Below, piece by piece: positions 5,786 to 8,728 of a stretch of 8,728 nt of DNA; the stretch's first letter is position 1; every line of letters starts with the position of its first letter. The stretch is from CAZVEV01 sp964625865 (GTDB lineage Bacteria > Planctomycetota > Phycisphaerae > SM23-33): the NCBI GenBank assembly GCA_964625865.1, contig CAZVEV010000269.1, positions 1 to 8,728 on the forward strand, written 5' to 3'. A program made the translations under genes and the position numbers. The notes under the pieces were generated by a model, which had not been told where the DNA came from, ran no database searches, and saw only the letters and a program-made list of their open reading frames with translations.

Positions 5786-7993
5786 TCATCTCTTCTCGGT
5801 CACAGTGTTCTTGTCGAAGTCGTACAGCCACTTCCTGTTACCATAAGACACAGTTACCACATCACTGCCGACTGTGTTGTTCATGTAGGGGCTGCGATAG
5901 TTGTGTTTTAGGTTCAGGTCCAATTCCTTGCCATCGATCCTGGGCAGGGATTTGGGATATGCTTCGTTGAAATCGTCTGAATCCTTACACAGAAAGAACT
6001 CGATGCGGGCCGAGTTGGGCCCGGTGTAGTCGAGTACGCTCTCGGTGATCTTCAGCGGCGCGGCGAGGATGGCCTGCTGGAACTTCTCGAACGAGCCGTA
6101 GTCCGCCTTGCGACCGGTCTGGATGATGATCGGCGAGTACTTCTCTTTCAGTACGAGGCGCCGGGCGGGGGTCTTCCACTCGGACCCGCCGGTGACGACC
6201 TTGACCGCCACGTAGGCCTCGTCGTTGCTCACGAAGACCCAGCCGTCGGTCTCGGCCGGCGTCAAGCCCGGGGTGAAGTCCACGCGAGGATGTCCCCCGT
6301 AGTGCTTGCCCTTGACGCACTGCGCGATCATGACGTCCTTGTGCTGCACGCCGCGCTTCTCGCCCGTGTAGGCGTCAAGCCAGACCGCCTTCTTGTCGCG
6401 GAAGATCACGCCGCTCCAGAATCCCAGCGGACCGTAACGGCGGGTCGGATCGAACATCGCGCAGCCGATGGTGTAGTCCGGGGTCCGGTAAACGTAGTTG
6501 GCGCTGCGGGACCGCAGGAAAACGGCGTTCTCGCCGGCGCCTGGTTTCGATTCCTGCCCCAGGCGGTTGGTGATCTCAAAGACCGGTTGCGTCGGGCCCA
6601 GTTGGCGGAGCAGGACCGCCGGTTCGGGCGCCAGAAATCCGTCGAACCCCGGGATCTCGAGCAGGTGCTGGTGGTGCTCGCCCAGCCATCGTGCCAGATC
6701 CCTGTCCAGGCGCGAGGTCAGCCCTCCGCTCTTGGCTCGCGATTTGCACCCACCGCGAACACCCGACAGCGACGCCTGCATGATGTCCACCATCGCCAGG
6801 TCCATGAACATCGCCATGCGCTGCTTCACGACAGGGTCGGTGGCAAAATCGCGGACCCAGAAGAGTCCCCAGTAGGTCTTCTGCTCGTAGTGCGGGCTGG
6901 CCAACTCATTGAACAGACCGTGAAGCGCCCATTGCTTCAGGCCGCGACGGAAGTACTCGGTGTAGAGGGTGTAGCGCTCGAGCACGGTGTCGCCGCCCTG
7001 CAGCAGCGTTCTGTCCTGCCGGAACAGCGGGTGGCGCCCCTCGGGGATCTTGAACTTCCGGCTCCTGAACTTCGGGTCGTCCTTCAGGCATTGCAGGTTG
7101 ATGTAGTTCTCCCCGTCGGACCGGCTGATCCAGTTGTGGGTGTACATCACGTGCAGGCCTTCGGCCTCCCGGGCGAGCAGCTTCTTGAGCACCGAAGACG
7201 GCTTGGACTTGCCCCAGTCCTTGCCTCCCCCCTTCTCGATCCAGTCGAAGAGCTTGGCCTTCATGGCGTGCTCGACGTCGGGCTCGAGCCGCCCCGGGAA
7301 CTGCCCGCTGTTCGAGCCGAACATCCAGACGACGAAGCGCCCCCCGTAATCCGCGTTCTTCGCCATCCGGTCGCGCAGCCACTGGTTGGCTTCCTTGAGA
7401 TTCTGATTCGTGGCCAGGTCGTGGAAGACCCTGGACCGGTCCAGTTCGCCGTCGTCATTGCGGTACGCGCGCCAATGCTCGCCCGTCTTGCCCGCCAGGT
7501 AGTCCCGCCAGAGCTTCTTGCTCTGCCGGTAGCGGTGCACGTCTCTGGACGCCTGGTAGACCCTCTTCTCAAGATCAGGGATGGCCTTGTACAGTTCCCA
7601 GACGTCCGTCCCTTTGATTGCCGTCATCGCCCGGGCCGCACGCACACGGACCACGATGTCTTCCTTCTCGTTGCGGAATACCCTGTCCAGCGCCGGCAGG
7701 GCGGCGCTGGCCTCCGGGCCGATCATCGCCAGGACGACCGCCGCCGCCCACCGCGCGGACCTGCTGTCGGACCCCAGGAGCTTGGCCAGCGGCTTGACCG
7801 GCGCGGCGCCCATGCAGCTCAGGTCCCTGCCGATATTGCGCACCTTGATGCACATCTCCCGCCCCATGCTCTTGGCATCCGCAAGGGCATCGATATGCTT
7901 CTGCAGGTCACCGTCGGCCGACTCCGCCGCCGCCCCGGTCGCCGCGGATACCGCCACTACCATCAGCGCCGCCGCTGTTGAAACGCTCTTCAT
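5786..7993 (-). CDS. Secreted HEAT / toroid-beta domain protein, paralog of the downstream giant
   Basis: A 735-residue protein of unknown function. The start is the second of two adjacent ATGs (7996 and 7993). AGGA at 8000-8003 lies 6 nt from the second and only 3 nt from the first. The open frame extends to 8104 but would overlap the upstream gene and bury the signal peptide. Signal peptide: residues 1-23 (MKS, hydrophobic core, cleavage near AAA/ES). HEAT repeats at about 60-125 include RWAAAVVLAMIGPEA and VRVRAARAMTAIKGT. An alpha-helical toroid-like region spans about 130-465, with HDLATNQNL, GRLEPDVEHAMKA, an EN-type acid/amide pair at E295-N296, and NELASPHYEQKT at 362-373. GVRGGCKSRAKSGGL follows at 411-425. 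The beta-rich C-terminus (about 498-735) carries NYVYRTPDYTIGC, DYGSFEKFQ and YRSPY. From about residue 105 on it aligns with the C-terminal module of the next gene. The helical pattern recalls heparinase/alginate-lyase-like toroid proteins, so a polysaccharide-active role is inferred, not shown. Confidence 0.9.
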   Translation of the reverse strand: MKSVSTAAALMVVAVSAATGAAAESADGDLQKHIDALADAKSMGREMCIKVRNIGRDLSCMGAAPVKPLAKLLGSDSRSARWAAAVVLAMIGPEASAALPALDRVFRNEKEDIVVRVRAARAMTAIKGTDVWELYKAIPDLEKRVYQASRDVHRYRQSKKLWRDYLAGKTGEHWRAYRNDDGELDRSRVFHDLATNQNLKEANQWLRDRMAKNADYGGRFVVWMFGSNSGQFPGRLEPDVEHAMKAKLFDWIEKGGGKDWGKSKPSSVLKKLLAREAEGLHVMYTHNWISRSDGENYINLQCLKDDPKFRSRKFKIPEGRHPLFRQDRTLLQGGDTVLERYTLYTEYFRRGLKQWALHGLFNELASPHYEQKTYWGLFWVRDFATDPVVKQRMAMFMDLAMVDIMQASLSGVRGGCKSRAKSGGLTSRLDRDLARWLGEHHQHLLEIPGFDGFLAPEPAVLLRQLGPTQPVFEITNRLGQESKPGAGENAVFLRSRSANYVYRTPDYTIGCAMFDPTRRYGPLGFWSGVIFRDKKAVWLDAYTGEKRGVQHKDVMIAQCVKGKHYGGHPRVDFTPGLTPAETDGWVFVSNDEAYVAVKVVTGGSEWKTPARRLVLKEKYSPIIIQTGRKADYGSFEKFQQAILAAPLKITESVLDYTGPNSARIEFFLCKDSDDFNEAYPKSLPRIDGKELDLNLKHNYRSPYMNNTVGSDVVTVSYGNRKWLYDFDKNTVTEKR

Positions 7994-7999
7994 CATGAT

Positions 8000-8003
8000 T
8001 CCT
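8000..8003 (-). promoter_or_regulatory. Ribosome binding site deciding between two adjacent ATGs
   Basis: AGGA on the minus strand precedes ATCATGATG. Spacing is 3 nt to the first ATG (7996) and 6 nt to the second (7993), which favours the second. Confidence 0.55.
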
Positions 8004-8019
8004 GTCTCTGTCTTGTGGT

Positions 8020-8034
8020 TCCTGTCCGATTCTC
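8020..8034 (-). other. Purine-rich leader motif shared with the next gene's leader
   Basis: The minus strand reads GAGAATCGGACAGGA here, between the glycosidase-like gene and the HEAT/toroid gene. The leader of the next gene has GAGAATCAGGACGAGGA at 5703-5719. Both lie 12-27 nt before a start codon. The likeness may come from gene duplication including the leader, from a common regulatory element, or from chance in purine-rich sequence. The rest of the 7997-8066 gap shows no clear promoter or terminator. Confidence 0.3.
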
Positions 8035-8066
8035 CGTTCGTGCTTCTCAGGTTCATCGCCCGCACG

Positions 8067-8728
8067 TCAGTCGAACCCCAGGTCTTCGCCCTTGTGGATG
8101 GCAAGCCCGATCATCTCGCCCTTGCTGCGGCCGTTATACCAGAGCAACCACCGGTTGCTGGCTTTCTCGTAGACGGCAAACGGCTTGTAGCAGCTCAGGC
8201 CGTCCCACGCGCCCGGCGTGGGGGAGATGATCGGATTCGCCGGGTGGCGCTGCCAGTTCGTTACGCCGTCCCGCGACCGGGCCAGCCCGATGCGTGCGAG
8301 GCGTTTGTGCTCGAAGCCGATGTAGAACATCACGTGCCACTGGCCCTGCCGGACGATCTGGCAGGCGGCGACCTTCTTCTTCTCCCAGGGCGTGTCCGGA
8401 TCGGCAGCGAAGATCGGGTTGGCCGCGTGCCTGGTCCAGGTGACCCCGTCCGGACTGGTGGCGTAGCCGATGGCGTCGGGCTCGTAGTCGTTCCCGCCGG
8501 AATACCACATGCGGAAGAGCTTCTTCTCCGCGTCCCACGCCACGTGCGGACACATCACGGAGGGCTTCTCCCAGTCCTTCTCGGCCACGAGAACCGGCTC
8601 ATCGCGTCGCGTGAAGGTCACGCCATCTTTGCTCGTGGCATAGCCGATCTTCGATCTGCTCTTGGCCTGACCGGTGTACCACATGTGGTACACGCCGTCC
8701 TTGTAGAGGACGCCCGGGCGGTTGACCT
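8067..8728 (-). CDS. Five-bladed beta-propeller glycosidase-like protein, C-terminal part
   Basis: The frame is open to the right edge, so the N-terminus, including any signal peptide, is outside; 219 residues are visible, ending LGFD before TGA at 8069-8067. The sequence shows regular blade repeats, each an aromatic-rich strand followed by a DGV turn: HMWYTG with IGYATSKDGVTF (14-38), FRMWYSGG with IGYATSPDGVTW (71-97), HVMFYIGF with IGLARSRDGVTNW (131-158), and WLLWYNGR with IGLAIHKGEDLG (193-217). The turns are followed by a recurring ANPI box (102-105, 163-166). This is the pattern of GH43/GH32/GH130-type five-bladed-propeller glycosidases and related phosphorylases. Acidic candidates for substrate contact include E53 in WEKPSV and D175 in WDGLSC, but I cannot assign catalytic roles. 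It is the most upstream gene seen in the unit, 71-97 nt before the next start, and suggests a carbohydrate-processing locus. Confidence 0.8.
   Translation of the reverse strand, partial: VNRPGVLYKDGVYHMWYTGQAKSRSKIGYATSKDGVTFTRRDEPVLVAEKDWEKPSVMCPHVAWDAEKKLFRMWYSGGNDYEPDAIGYATSPDGVTWTRHAANPIFAADPDTPWEKKKVAACQIVRQGQWHVMFYIGFEHKRLARIGLARSRDGVTNWQRHPANPIISPTPGAWDGLSCYKPFAVYEKASNRWLLWYNGRSKGEMIGLAIHKGEDLGFD

Noticed and set aside
6290..7981. Long plus-strand open frame (563 codons) opposite the smaller paralog
   Set aside because: The opposite strand has a signal peptide, ribosome binding site and motifs conserved with its paralog. The plus frame shows only antisense-type composition.
7997..8104. 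N-terminal extension of the smaller paralog to an ATG at 8104
   Set aside because: It would overlap the glycosidase-like gene by 38 nt and put about 37 polar residues ahead of a clear signal peptide. The AGGA site fits the ATG at 7993.

Overview
The window looks like part of a chromosome of a high-GC, Gram-negative-type bacterium, most plausibly Planctomycetota or a relative in the PVC group. This is inferred from protein style. The genes encode very large secreted proteins that mix HEAT repeats with a PQQ-type propeller opening on the WP-x-FRGP-x-GNG signature common in that group. There are also two divergent paralogs in tandem and a propeller-fold glycosidase. No rRNA, tRNA, CRISPR array, insertion sequence or phage gene is visible.

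All four genes lie on the minus strand and read from right to left as one apparent transcription unit. First, at 8067-8728, is the C-terminal 219 residues of a five-bladed-propeller glycosidase-like protein (GH43/GH32/GH130 type); its start is outside the window. After a 71-97 nt gap comes a 735-residue secreted protein (5786-7993): signal peptide, HEAT repeats, an alpha-helical toroid-like domain and a C-terminal beta domain. After a 94-nt purine-rich leader comes a 1735-residue secreted giant (484-5691): signal peptide, HEAT, charged linker, PQQ-like propeller, long HEAT array, then the same toroid-plus-beta module as the previous gene, with a highly charged insertion. Finally, overlapping its stop by ATGA, a fourth gene (1-487) starts with a signal peptide and HEAT repeats and leaves the window. 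This last gene is easily missed because it is open to the window edge.

The glycosidase, the export signals and the lyase-like toroid modules suggest an exported set of proteins that bind and process polysaccharide. This role is an inference: no catalytic residue can be proven from sequence alone. The most interesting element is the shared C-terminal module of about 600 residues. It has many strictly conserved motifs in two otherwise dissimilar proteins, and I cannot match it to a characterised enzyme family. Long open frames on the plus strand are antisense shadows of these high-GC genes.
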